Below are positions 47,876-57,253 of a DNA stretch of 64,000 bases, in pieces. The notes beneath the pieces were generated by a model, which was not told the origin of the DNA, made no database searches, and worked only from the letters and a program-made list of their open reading frames with translations. Source of the stretch: Coriaria nepalensis. Taxonomy: Eukaryota > Streptophyta > Magnoliopsida > Cucurbitales > Coriariaceae. The translations under genes and the position numbers were made by a program. Each line of letters starts with the position of its first letter. Position 1 is the stretch's first letter. Where the stretch lies: NCBI GenBank assembly GCA_027186245.1, contig CP114481.1, positions 42,129,501-42,193,500 on the forward strand, read 5' to 3'.

Positions 47876-49735
47876 TAGAGCTCGAGCGCCTTTTAATTGA
47901 ATAATGACGATAGTAATACAAGCATTACACTATAAGGTCTAGCTTGATTCTATAGTTTGTATGTTCCTAGTTTGAGCTCATGTACAAACCTATAGGGTCC
48001 TTCCCAATAAGATTCCAAAGGGCCCTTATGCTAAGGATTAATAATCTTTCTGAGCACAAAGTTACCCACATGAATCGGTCTAGGGTTGACTCTATTGTTG
48101 TAATGACATTCAACCCTTTTCTTCAATGCCTCCTCCTTGATCCGAGCCTCCTCCCTTATTTCTTAGACAAAATCAAGAGATTCCGCAAGAGTGACATTAT
48201 TTTCTTCTTCAACGAACAATAACCTTCTATATGATGACAAGCTGATTTCTGAAGGTACCATTGCTTCAGATCCATAGGTTAGGCTAAAAGGGTATTTTCT
48301 AGTTACAGTTCGAAGCATTGTGCGAGTAGCCCATTACACCAAGGGCAATCATTTGCTTAGCTACTCCCTTCCTTCTCCAACCTCTTCATTAGAAAATTTT
48401 TGATTACTTTATTAGCCGCCTCAACTTGGTTGTTTGCATTAGGATGATAAGGGGAGGAAGTGAAGTGCATGATCTTTAGGTCGGTAAATTTTTTTACAAA
48501 CTTTGAATTGTTGAATTGCCTTCCATTATCTGTATCGATGCTCTTCGGCACTTCTAATGTGCAAACAATATTCTTTCATACAAACTTAGTTGTTCCTACC
48601 TCAGTAATCACTATTAGAGGCTCGGCATCGATCTACTTCGTAATGTTGTTGATGGCCACGAACCCATATTTCTCTTTTGCTTAACCCCCTTCCGTTAGGG
48701 GACCGATAAGATCCATTCCCCACCTTACAAATGGCCAAGGGCTGTTGGCCGGGGCTAGTTCTAAAGGAGGTTTTCTACAAATGCTGGAATGAAACATTTT
48801 AGTCCCTACAACGCATGCTATGTTGATTGGCGTCCCTTCTCATCGTAGGCTAGAAGTACCCTTGTCTCATTAACTTATGTATGGTTGTCTTCCCAATCAA
48901 GTGGCTTCTACATACTTCCTCATGAATTTCGCTCAATAGTAACTCTTTTTCATTCTCTACCATGCACCTGATTATTGGTTGTGGATACCCTCTTTGAAAC
49001 TATATGTCCACTAGCAAATACATCTAGAAGCTTGGGCTCCGACCTTTCTTGCCTCACTTTTTGATAAAGGCACCTCCCCATTTATCAAGTACTTCTTTAT
49101 TGCTCGAAGCCTCTCCTCATCCTGTAATATGCCCCTCATCCTCTAACATGATCCCCATAACTTCTATTGAAATGCTAGGCACATCAAGGTATCTTCTCAA
49201 GGCTTTGGTAGATAGGTCTGCTTGTGACAGAGTTGCTAATTTGGCTAGGACATTTGCATTGGCATTGACACTCCTTGGAACATGCTTTATTTGGTACTTG
49301 TCAAATCTTTTTTAAACAGCTTCGGCTACCTTGTGATAAGTGCTCATCTTCTCCGATTTTACCTCAAACTCCCCCCCCCCCCCACCTATGACACAACTAA
49401 CTGAGAATCAGTAGATATGCTAATCTTTTAGCCCGTACTTCTCTAGGTAGCCTTATCCCTGCCAGAAGTGCCTCATACTCCACCTCATTATTCGAGGTCT
49501 TAAAAAATAATATGAGCACGTTCAATCATTCTTCTCTCCAGGGATATGAGGATCAACATCGCTCCACAACCCTCCTTATTTATTGCGCCATCTAATTGTA
49601 AGGTCTAAAATGGTGGGTGGAGCTCTTCTTCATCAATGTCATATATCTTCCTATTTTTCTCCAAATAAGCACTCCAAGTTTTTATATGTTGAGCCCATAT
49701 CGGCTGCTCAGTTCTTATGATACTTGGGCTCTTCT
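47876..49735 (-). pseudogene. Gypsy pol, partial copy 1: additional RNase H and integrase
   Basis: Read in reverse from 49735, this has a short additional RNase H piece (TLQLDGAINKEGCG-like near 49560-49600), a linker, then the integrase zinc-finger region (EIHEEVCRSHLIG and LMRQGYF near 48830-48920) and the catalytic core (SIDTDNGRQFNNSKFV, ASSPYHPNANNQVEAANK-like at 48551-48357). The integrase C-terminus follows to about 47880. The same segment recurs at an offset of 1901 bases (ctcgagcgcc at 47881 and 49782). Unlike copy 2 it retains about 100 bases near 48760-48860 but lacks RT and the first RNase H. Stops and frameshifts are frequent. Confidence 0.88.
49371..49383. repeat. Homopolymer run of 13 C in gypsy copy 1
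   Basis: The run is 13 C here and 7 C at the equivalent place in copy 2 (51178-51184). A further 13-C run lies at 54552-54564 in gypsy gag. Confidence 0.9.
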
Positions 49736-49784
49736 TTTTATTTTTAAATATATTTTCATTTCATTTTAAATAAGTGGGGAGCTC
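49736..49784. other. Junction between the two gypsy pol copies
   Basis: This AT-rich spacer lies beyond the pol end of copy 2. Its end, attttaaataagtggggagctcgag, resembles the sequence before copy 1's end (ttataaataagtatagagctcgag), so it is part of the duplicated unit's downstream sequence. Confidence 0.5.
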
Positions 49785-50680
49785 GAGCGCCTTTTAATTG
49801 AATAATGACAATAGTAATACAAGCATTACACTATAAGGTCTAGCTTGATTCTATAGTTTGTATGTTCCTAGTTTGAGCTCATGTACAAACCTATAGAGTC
49901 CTTCCCAATAGGATTCCAAAGGGCCCTTATGTTGAGGATTAACAGTCTTTCTGAGCACAAAGTTACCCACATGAATCGATCTAGGGTTGACTCTATTGTT
50001 GTAATGACGTTCAACCCTTTTCTTCAATGCCTCCTCCTTGATCCGAGCCTCCTCCCTTATTTCTTAGACTAAATCAAGATATTCCGCAAGAGTGACATTA
50101 TTTTTTTCTTCAATGAACGATAACCTTCTATAAGATGACAAGCTGATTTCTGAAGATACCATTGCTTCAGATCCATAGGTTAGGCTAAAATGGTATTTTC
50201 TAGTTAAAGTTCGAAGAATTGTACGAATAGCCCATTACACTAAGGGCAATTCATTTGCTTAGCTACTCCCTTCCTTCTCCAACCTCTTCATTAGAAATTT
50301 TTTGATTACTTTATTAGCCGCCTCAACTTGGTTGTTTGCATTAGGATTATAAGGGGAGGAAGTGAAGTGCATGATCTTTAGGTCGGTAAAATTTTTTACA
50401 AACTTTGAATTGTTGAATTGCCTTCCATTATCTGTATCGATGCTCTTCAGCACTTTGAATGTGCAAACAATATTCTTCCATACAAACTTAGTTGTTCCTA
50501 CCTCAGTAATCACCGTCAGGGGCTCGGCATCGATCCACTTCGTAAAGTTGTTGGTGGCCACGAACCCATATTTGTTTTGCTTAACCACCTTCCGTTAGGG
50601 CACCGATAAGATCCATTCCCTACCTTAAAAATAGCCAAGGGCTACTGACCGAGGCTAGTTCCACAGAAGGTTTGCTTAAC
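49785..50680 (-). pseudogene. Gypsy integrase, copy 2
   Basis: An open stretch at 50588-50259 (109 codons) reads MVKQNKYGFVATNNFTKWID, AEPLTVITEVGTTKFVWKN, SIDTDNGRQFNNSKFV, MHFTSSPYNPNANNQVEAAN. This is the Tat-like gypsy integrase core. The first catalytic Asp (family A-x-D-Y-F-T-K-W) is Asn here (ATNNFTKW); the second (TDNGRQF) and the Glu (VEAAN) remain. Downstream frames carry TYGSEAMVSSEISLSS and RHYNNRVNPRSIHVGNFVLR, the usual integrase C-terminal region, ending near 49785. It cannot be active, given the Asn substitution and several stops. Confidence 0.9.
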
Positions 50681-50999
50681 TTATGTTTGGTTGTCTTCCC
50701 AATCGAGTGGCTCTTACATACTTCCTCACGAATTTCCCTCAATAGTAACTCTTTTTCATTCTCTACCATGCACCTGATTATTGGTTTTGAATACCCTCTT
50801 TGAAACTATATGTCCACTAGTAGGACACATCTAGAAGCTTGGGCTCCGAACTTTCTTACCTCACTTTTTGATAAAGGCACCTCTCCATTTATCAAGTACT
50901 TCTTTATAGCTCCAAGCCTCTCCTCATCCTTTAATATGCCCCTCATCCTCCAACGTGATCCCCACAACTTCTATTGAAATGCTAGGCACATCAAGGTAT

Positions 51000-51480
51000 C
51001 TCCTCAAGGCCTTGGTAGATAGGTCTGCTTGTGACAAAGTTGCTAATTTGGGCATGATATCTACATTGGCATTGACACTTCTTGTAACATGCTTTATTTA
51101 GTACTTGTCAAATCTTTTTTAAAGAGCTTCGACTACCTTGTGATAAGTGCTCATCTTCACCGATTTTACATCAAACTCCCCCCCATCTGTGACACCACAA
51201 ACTGAGAATCACTTGAGATGCTAATCTCCTAGCCCCTACTTCTCTAGCCAGCCTTATCCTTGCCAGAGGTGCCTCATACTCCAGCTCATTATTCAAGGTC
51301 TTGAAAAAGAATATGAGCACATTCGATCCTTCTTCTCTCCAGGGATACGAGGATCAGCAGCACTCCACAAGCCTCCTTATTTATCATGCCATCTAGTTGG
51401 AAGGTCCAAAATTGTGGGTGGAGCTCCTCTTCATCAATGTCATATATCTTCCTATTTTTCTCCATCTTTATCATACCCTC
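51000..51480 (-). pseudogene. Gypsy additional RNase H domain, copy 2
   Basis: An open stretch at 51474-51289 contains QFWTFQLDGMINKEACGVLL and RRRIECAHILFQDLE, followed in the same direction by NELEYEAPLARIRLAREVGA, matching the second RNase H-like domain that Tat-lineage gypsy elements carry between RNase H and integrase (family pattern W-x-L-x-x-D-G-S-x-N, then N-N-E-A-E-Y-E-A-L). The first Asp is retained (LDGM). A frameshift follows near 51190, so the C-terminal half (DSQ-like region) is out of frame. This domain is the main reason for calling the element Tat-like. Confidence 0.82.
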
Positions 51481-51489
51481 ACTTTATAA

Positions 51490-51900
51490 TTATGATATGA
51501 AGTCAACTAGGGACTGAGCCTTAATGGCTGCTCTGGATCTATAAGATATGTCAACTTCTCCTAGCTCAATAGACCATTTCAACAATCTCCTAGATGTGTC
51601 AGGGTTTTTGAGGATTTGTTTCAAAGAAAGATCGGTCACTACCACTATGGGATGGGTCTGAAAATATGGCCTCAGCTTCCTTATCGCTACCACAAGGGCG
51701 AAAGCCGCTTTATCAGCGTGAGGATATCTCCCATCAGCCTCACTCATCACCTTAGTAGTGTAGGATACTGGGATTTGCTTTCCTCCTTCTTCCTTTACCA
51801 GTATCGAGCTTACCGCCACTCCACTCTCTATGATATAAAGGCTCAATGTTTCCCCCACTTTCAACTTATTCAACCTAGGAATGAATGCTAAGTATCTCTT
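51490..51900 (-). pseudogene. Gypsy RNase H, copy 2 (127-codon open stretch)
   Basis: Reverse-strand 51873-51490 reads LKVGETLSLYIIESGVAVSS, ILVKEEGGKQIPVSYTTKVM, SEADGRYPHADKAAFALVVA, RKLRPYFQTHPIVVVTD, LLKWSIELGEVDISYRSRAA and SLVDFIS. This is a nearly full-length gypsy reverse-transcriptase-linked RNase H, with the usual L-R-P-Y-F and K-W-x-I-E-L-x-E signatures. It is the best preserved gypsy domain in the window and has no internal stop. Upstream a frame change separates it from RT. Confidence 0.93.
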
Positions 51901-52082
51901 TAGTTCTTCAAATGCCTACCGCAGTCTTTAGTCCATCAATGGTATTAGAGCACTTCAGAGATTTGAAAAAAAGAAGGCACTTGTCAGCCGAGCGACTCAA
52001 TAAACGGCTCAGTGCAGCCACTTTGCCTGTTAGGGCTTGAAATTATTTCTTCGTCTCTCACGACTTCAAGTTAAGGATTACC

Positions 52083-52470
52083 TTAATTCCCCTTTTGGTG
52101 CATAATGTACCCTAGAAATTTGCCCGATCCTACTCCTAAGGCACATTTCTCTGAGTTTAGCTTCATCCCATACTCCCTCATTACTTCGAATACCTCCTTT
52201 AAGTGCTTAGAGTTGTCCTTTTTCAATACACATTTTAGCAGTATGGTGTCCACATACACCTTTATTGTCTTCCCCTGTCCCTTCTGAAACATGCCATTAA
52301 CAAGCCTCTAGAAGGTTGCCCCAACATTTTTCATTCCGAACGGCACCCATGTCAGTTATGAAAGAAGTTTTCTCCTAGTCCCCGACACATAGCTTTCCTT
52401 GGTGGTATCCTTAGTAAACATCTATGAAGCTCCGTAGCTTATGCCCAGCCGTAGCATCTACCATCAAATC
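52083..52470 (-). pseudogene. Gypsy reverse transcriptase remnant, copy 2
   Basis: Reverse reading from 52470 gives DLMVDATAGHKLRSFIDVY, then EKTSFITDMG and NLLEACQWHV. An open stretch at 52292-52083 follows with IKVYVDTILLKC, LKEVFEVMREYGMKLNSEKC and GKFLGYIMHQKG. The order matches the palm and connection of a gypsy RT. The active site at 52256-52245 reads YVDT in place of YVDD, so one catalytic Asp is lost, and stops interrupt the first part. The domain is cut at about 52470 by a reverse copia LTR; the N-terminal half of RT is not seen on the other side. Confidence 0.9.
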
Positions 52471-52472
52471 TA

Positions 52473-53853
52473 TTGGAAATCAAATTTAAAATTCACAGCG
52501 GAAGCGATTGTTTGTCATGGTATATTACAAAATATTTTTAAAAACTTTTAGGCATCCATCCCTTATGTATATATGAAAATTAATCATATACGCTAGATGA
52601 AGAAATCATAGATCGTTAAGCCTCACACTACGATCTTCCAAATTGATCCTCAATACACTAGGACGTATGTGAGCACGTAGAAATGACAACGTTTTTCTCT
52701 CTAGGGTGATCTCTTCTCAAGTTCACCTAAAAAATTTAGAATAGGATATATTTATAGAGTTGCATTAGATTTTGTATTTAATATTATTTTTAATTTAAAC
52801 ACTTTAAATTATTTGAATTAATAATTCAATCATAATATTAAATGATAACAAAATCATAGATATCTTTTAGTGATATCTTTGACTTAGTCAAATCTTTCCA
52901 AATCTAATTTAAAATAGAGTATTATTTATTTTAAATCAAATCATATCTTATTTAAATTTTAAATTAGTTTCCTAAACTAATTTAAATTTGACTTATCTAA
53001 TCCTAATATTAAATTCATATTTCATAATAACTTAATATTAGTTAACTTATTTAATTAAAAATTAATTTTATTATTATTTATTTAAAGTGAATTTCGAAAT
53101 TCACTCCATTATTTAAAGACGTATTTTAATTAATTAATTCTTTAATTCACTAATTAATACCAATTATCTCATATTTACATATTTGCCTCAGAAAACTATT
53201 TTATTTATAAATAAACCCTTTCTCTACCTTCATTACCTTACCATATCAAGTATTTTATAGAGGCGACCTGGAGACCATGAACCTATAATTTCAAGATCCA
53301 ATAAATTAGATTCTTAATTAAATTTTTAAATCTAATAAATCTTATTTATTAATCCCAATATTATTCCACTAAAAATATGGAATTGTACTATTGCAATTAT
53401 AAAATATTACTGAGCAATCTCTAGTAGTCCATTTATATTATCATTACATGTCATTTAATCCTTCAATTAGTGATTCATAATTAGAGCTGGTCAAAATTAC
53501 ATTTTTACCCCTCTAATTATCTCTTTATCCATAAGTACCATTAATTCACTAATGAATGGTTAATTTATGACTTAATTATAAATTTGAGCTTTAAACTATT
53601 CAGTTCTAGATTAACCCTCAAAGGAATGAATATATAATCTTCTACGAAGAAAGCTTGGATTCCATATTAGTAAATCAAAAGTCTTTAGCTTGTTTCATAA
53701 ACAAACCGTGACAGATGAATCAAAAGATCCAACTGACAGAAATAGGAGCTCATGACTAGTGAGGATTCAGATTGATATGCATTTGATCATCTTTTGATAT
53801 AAATAGAATTCTTTATGGTAAATGGTATGTTGGTAATGAATAAATTCATATAG
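52473..53853 (-). mobile_element. Reverse copia LTR nested in gypsy pol
   Basis: The reverse strand matches the LTRs at 33918 and 46143: gtgagcacgtag/gatcctcaatacactagg, atgaatggttaatttatg, caaaagatccaactgac and gattcagattgatatg are reverse complements of their features. Its 3' end is present (reverse-strand aatcgcttccgctgtga, like aatcgctttcgttgcga at 35487). The first 340 or so bases at the 5' end are missing at 53853, where gypsy gag/protease sequence begins. It separates gypsy RT (left) from protease (right). Confidence 0.82.
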
Positions 53854-54130
53854 GGCGGACATCCACGGCAATCCCTAACTCGACCAGTACATGGCGTATC
53901 AACATGGTGGAGACATTGGCCGAGATGACTAGGGCATCACTATAGGAATATATGATCTCCTCTTCATCCAGGTGATTGAAGGTGACATCGACTGATGCCT
54001 TATTTTGAAGGGTCGTCGAAACTAGGAACACTTTAGCCTGCATCAAGCTTTTCATCAATTTATTTCACTGATGATCTAAGTCTTCTCCTTCAGGTCCTCC
54101 TATGATCACCTGAAACTCCCCACCACATTT
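53846..54130 (-). pseudogene. Gypsy protease remnant
   Basis: The reverse-strand frame 54058-53846 reads VDVTFNHLDEEEIIYSYSDA, LVISANVSTMLIRHVLVELG and IAVDV. This matches the start of the Tat-type retropepsin (family H-x-D-A-L-V-I-S-A-x-I, then V-x-R-V-L-V-D-x-G-S-S-A-D). The expected catalytic D-x-G is E-L-G here. The LTR insertion follows directly, so the domain is truncated after the active-site stretch. Confidence 0.83.
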
Positions 54131-55600
54131 TGATGTATGAGGTTATTTTCCTACAGTCCTCCACTTTGTTTTCCCTCCTATCATTTTTTCTTCCCCCTCT
54201 CAGGTTCCTTCTTCCTTCTATATTCACAAATTCCCCCAAGTGCCCCTCCTGAATCAACCTTTCAACCTCTCTCCCTCTCTCTTTGTGTGTATCAGTCTTC
54301 TATTTTATGGTCCTGATCCCCATGATATTTGGAATATGACCTTTGGTCTCACTAAATAGGTTTTGATTTCAGAAACAATTGTAAATCACTTTAATACCTA
54401 CTATGAGAGGCGTATAGGTATCTCTAAAGAGCGGGGCTGCTCTTTTCTATATAGGCTCATCATTTCATCCTCTCTCTTCCTCTAACCTTCTCTCCATTCC
54501 CCTTTTCCCTTTGGGTTGTCTCTCTTACTTCACCTCATATCCCCTACTATTCCCCCCCCCCCCCTTTCTTCTTGGCTTTTTAGTTGAGATATGAGGATCT
54601 CTTTAGCTATTTCGATCCTTTTTGCTTCTAGTAATGCTTAAGCGTAAGAACTGAAGCACTTTTTTCCTGAGTGTCTGAGGAGATTTTGGTTAGTCGTGCC
54701 TCTCAAGAAGGCGTGTAGAACCTTAATATCTCCAGGTCGATCGACATTCTTAGAAGCCCAGTTGAACCGCTCCATATAGTCTAGTAAAGCCTCCCCTGGG
54801 TTTTGCTTTATAATGTACAGGCTCATGACGGGGAGTCACGTGTTAGCCGCTCCCCAGAAGTTAGACACAAACAACTGCTTCAACTCATCAAATAAGTCGA
54901 TAGAGCCTAGTGTGAGGGATCTGTACCAGTCACTCGCTAAATATGATAACATGATGTGGAAACACTAGTACATCAGTTTGTTAGACATAGAGTTCATCCT
55001 CATACATGTCTTATATGAGTTAATTTGATTCCGAGGATCATTGGTTCCATCGCACATCAAGTTCGAGGCCCTAAACTTCTTCGGTAATTGAGAATTTTTC
55101 ACCCACTCGGTAACTAGGCTTTCGACTAGTTCTAACTCCTTTGTTTTCTTAGTTAGCTCCTAGATGACCTTCGCTTTCGATGTCCCCTTGTAGGAAGACG
55201 CATGCCTCTATGCCTCAGCTCTTCTCTCTTCTCTAGCCCTAACTCCGCCTTGATTTCTACAATCCTCGTGTTTATAGAACGCTCGACCACCTACCCTACT
55301 CTTTCTATCAGGCCTCTTTCCATCCTCTCTACGATCTATAGTATGTCTACTCCACTGTTGAACACTGAAGAAGTTTGTGGAGGTGTTAGTTGTCCCTTGA
55401 CAGCCCTCCCAGAACATGTTATTCTTCCTTCAAGGAGGGGAGGGAGGACACCTCTTCCTATACCTCTTTGTCCTCCTTCATTTTCTCCTGTATGCTCTCC
55501 CTGGCAGTTCTCCATACTCTGCACTACTTTCGTTGAGGTTATTGATCTGTTGGAACATTTGAAAGTGAAGGCAACGTCTCCACGTTTGGTGTCAAATTGT
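54131..55600 (-). pseudogene. Gypsy gag (Tat-like)
   Basis: Reverse reading shows EWVKNSQLPKKFRASNLMCD, GTNDPRNQINSYKTCMRMNS near 55100-55000, SDWYRSLTLGSIDLFDELKQ near 54940-54870, and an open stretch 54826-54638 with MSLYIIKQNPGEALLDYMER, FNWAS, LHAFLRGTTNQNLLRHSG. This is the motif order of the gypsy capsid domain (P-x-F-x-x-P, Y-D-G-x-x-D-P, W-F-x-x-L-P, K-Q-x-x-x-E-x-L-x-x-Y). The N-terminal part (about 55600-55200) is charged and low in recognisable motifs. Stops and frameshifts occur, and 54170-54560 is pyrimidine-rich on the forward strand with no clear zinc knuckle. Confidence 0.85.
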
Positions 55601-55603
55601 TGA
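55580..55603 (-). other. Gypsy primer binding site (degraded)
   Basis: The reverse strand reads tttgacaccaaacgtggag, close to the tttggcgcc-x-x-x-cgtgggg sequence that follows the 5' LTR of many Tat elements. It lies immediately left of the LTR. Confidence 0.55.
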
Positions 55604-55606
55604 TGT

Positions 55607-56165
55607 GAATTTTTGTCTGCTAGAAAGGGCTCCACCATTCACAGTGTGCTCTAAGATTAGTGCTTGCACTCACAAAGAAACTGTGATTGGGGCGGTGGTC
55701 GGCCAACCCCGCTCTAACATTCTATTCAATTTTCTGAAGGAGTGTGAGAGAGAAAATACGTATAAAGAGTTACTTAGTTTTCTTAAAAAATGCATTACCT
55801 TATATTGTTAAATTCGTTAGCTTTCATACCCAGACAAGGTTGGGAAATCCTAGACAACTTTACATGTGTCCCGCTCTCATTGCTCTATATCCTGATCATT
55901 CTCTGCGCCACGATAGGTGTAAGAGCCCCCTCCCCCCCTCTCCCCACGCCATATGCGTGCTAGGGGTGCATCCTCCACTGAAGTGTCAGTAGCTTTCTAC
56001 CTATCCACCCCTTCGATGTATGCGTGCTCAGGTTTAAAGTAAGCAAAGAAATACCTAGCTCAGCCTCAGCACCTTGTGTTACCTCCTCCGCTATTATCAC
56101 ATTGACCAATGTTCCCCTCGGGCCTATCTGACCTCAACCTCAGTCATCGGCTTTTCTTCGTACTC
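55607..56165 (-). mobile_element. Gypsy 5' LTR (partial, reverse)
   Basis: The sequence right of the PBS has no coding signal and is pyrimidine-rich on the forward strand (cccccctctcccc at 55933-55946). By position it is the 5' LTR of the reverse gypsy element. Its outer end is cut at about 56165 by a copia LTR fragment. No matching 3' LTR is evident in the window. Confidence 0.55.
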
Positions 56166-56169
56166 AGTT

Positions 56170-56335
56170 ACCCAATGAATCTCCAAAACAAAAGTCTTTA
56201 GCTTATTTTACTAACAAACCATAATGAGTGAATCAAAAGATTCAGTTAACATAAACAGAAGTTCATGACTAGTCAGGATTCAGATTACTTTGTATATGAT
56301 CATCTATTTATATGAATAAAATCATTTATGCCAAA
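56170..56335 (-). mobile_element. Small reverse copia LTR fragment
   Basis: Bases such as aaaagtctttagctt, aatcaaaagattca, gttcatgactagtcagg and atagaat/aaataa parallel 53680-53815 inside the reverse LTR. About 165 bases remain, with no retroelement coding sequence. Confidence 0.75.
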
Positions 56336-56702
56336 ATGTAAACCGAAAATTGCAATCAGGGTTTGAAGGAAAGTTAGACAAAGTTGCGATCTAAATTCAA
56401 GATTAAATTTAAATCGCTATTTAATCCGGGCTTAGAAGGAACTTATAAACATACTTTAATAATAATATGAATTAGTGACCGTAAACATAAATTATCCACC
56501 AACCCGTATAGTAATTATTCACCATTACCTAAATATGAGACAACTACATCCTTATTTTAATTAGAATAAAACATTAACAAAAATTAACTATTAAACCTTG
56601 AAATATAAACCAATTTTTGTTGAAAAGTAAAAATGAGAATGTAGTAGAAGGGAAAAAATTGGACATAAAATGTTGAAGAGATAGAGAGGGGAAGACACAT
56701 GT
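56336..56702 (+). other. AT-rich upstream region of the glycosyltransferase gene
   Basis: No gene or repeat is recognised in this stretch. It separates the retroelement debris from the TATA-like box of the next gene and would hold its promoter. Confidence 0.4.
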
Positions 56703-56710
56703 TATATAAA
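56703..56710 (+). promoter_or_regulatory. Candidate TATA box for the GT14-like gene
   Basis: TATATAAA precedes the gene and would place transcription start near 56735. The leader would then carry short upstream frames, including one starting at 56758 (84 codons) that is out of frame with the enzyme and has no recognisable domain. Confidence 0.5.
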
Positions 56711-57001
56711 TGTGAGCTCAATATAGCTAGTGTAAAAAGTGTGACTCGCGCAGCCACATGATACTACCCACTCTCAATTTATTCTTTCCTAAATATAGGC
56801 GAATCTGTTTAAGTTATCAAGCAGATGTTCAGCCAATGTCAACGCATGCACACCATGCGCCTATACTTTCGCTTAAAGAAAGATTGCTTGCAACTTTTAC
56901 ACAATTTCAATCCATCATCCTGATCTGCATTTTCTTTCTATCCATCCTTCAGGGAAAACGTACGTACCCTCTTCATTTCCTCTTCAGGGCAAAGACCTTC
57001 T

Positions 57002-57253
57002 TTCCCTTCTAAAATTGCCTATTCCCATGTACAATTCCGCTATGTTACTCATTTGGTGATTTTTGCTTTTGGTTTGTCTCTTGGAATTACAGTCACTTTA
57101 TACTACCTTGAGCAGTTCTTATTTTACTTCAAGGCACCTCTATCTTCGCCACCTTCATCACCACTCTTAGTTTTGACACAACAGCGTCCTTCCCTATCAA
57201 CTCTACCATCAATACAACCTCAACCGGCATAGATAAAGCTTCCACCACAGTTA
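57002..57253 (+). pseudogene. GT14-like N-terminus, cut off by an in-frame TAG
   Basis: The frame of the downstream enzyme continues upstream as FPSKIAYSHVQFRYVTHLVI, FAFGLSLGITVTLYYLEQF and LFYFKAPLSSPPSS, a single hydrophobic membrane anchor followed by a proline- and serine-rich stem. This is the usual start of Golgi type II glycosyltransferases and of this plant family. A TAG at 57230-57232 closes this frame eight codons before the Met at 57254. Polypyrimidine-AG sites at 56950 and 56986 could be acceptors from an earlier exon, since I find no in-frame ATG after the TGA at 56921. This could be a premature stop, an assembly error, or untranslated sequence. Confidence 0.7.

Noticed and set aside
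48460..50609. Forward-strand open frames opposite the gypsy integrase (48460-48684, 50362-50598, 50418-50609) and 47980, 49881.
   Set aside because: They are antisense shadows of reverse-strand integrase sequence and duplicate each other.
55202..55992. Forward open frames at 55202-55603, 55605-55811 and 55744-55992.
   Set aside because: They overlap reverse-strand gypsy gag, PBS and LTR; none shows a domain.
56758..57012. The 84-codon frame at 56758 as the first exon of the GT14-like protein.
   Set aside because: It is in a different frame from the anchor-catalytic reading and has no family similarity; joining it would need an unsupported splice. It is kept only as a possible upstream frame.
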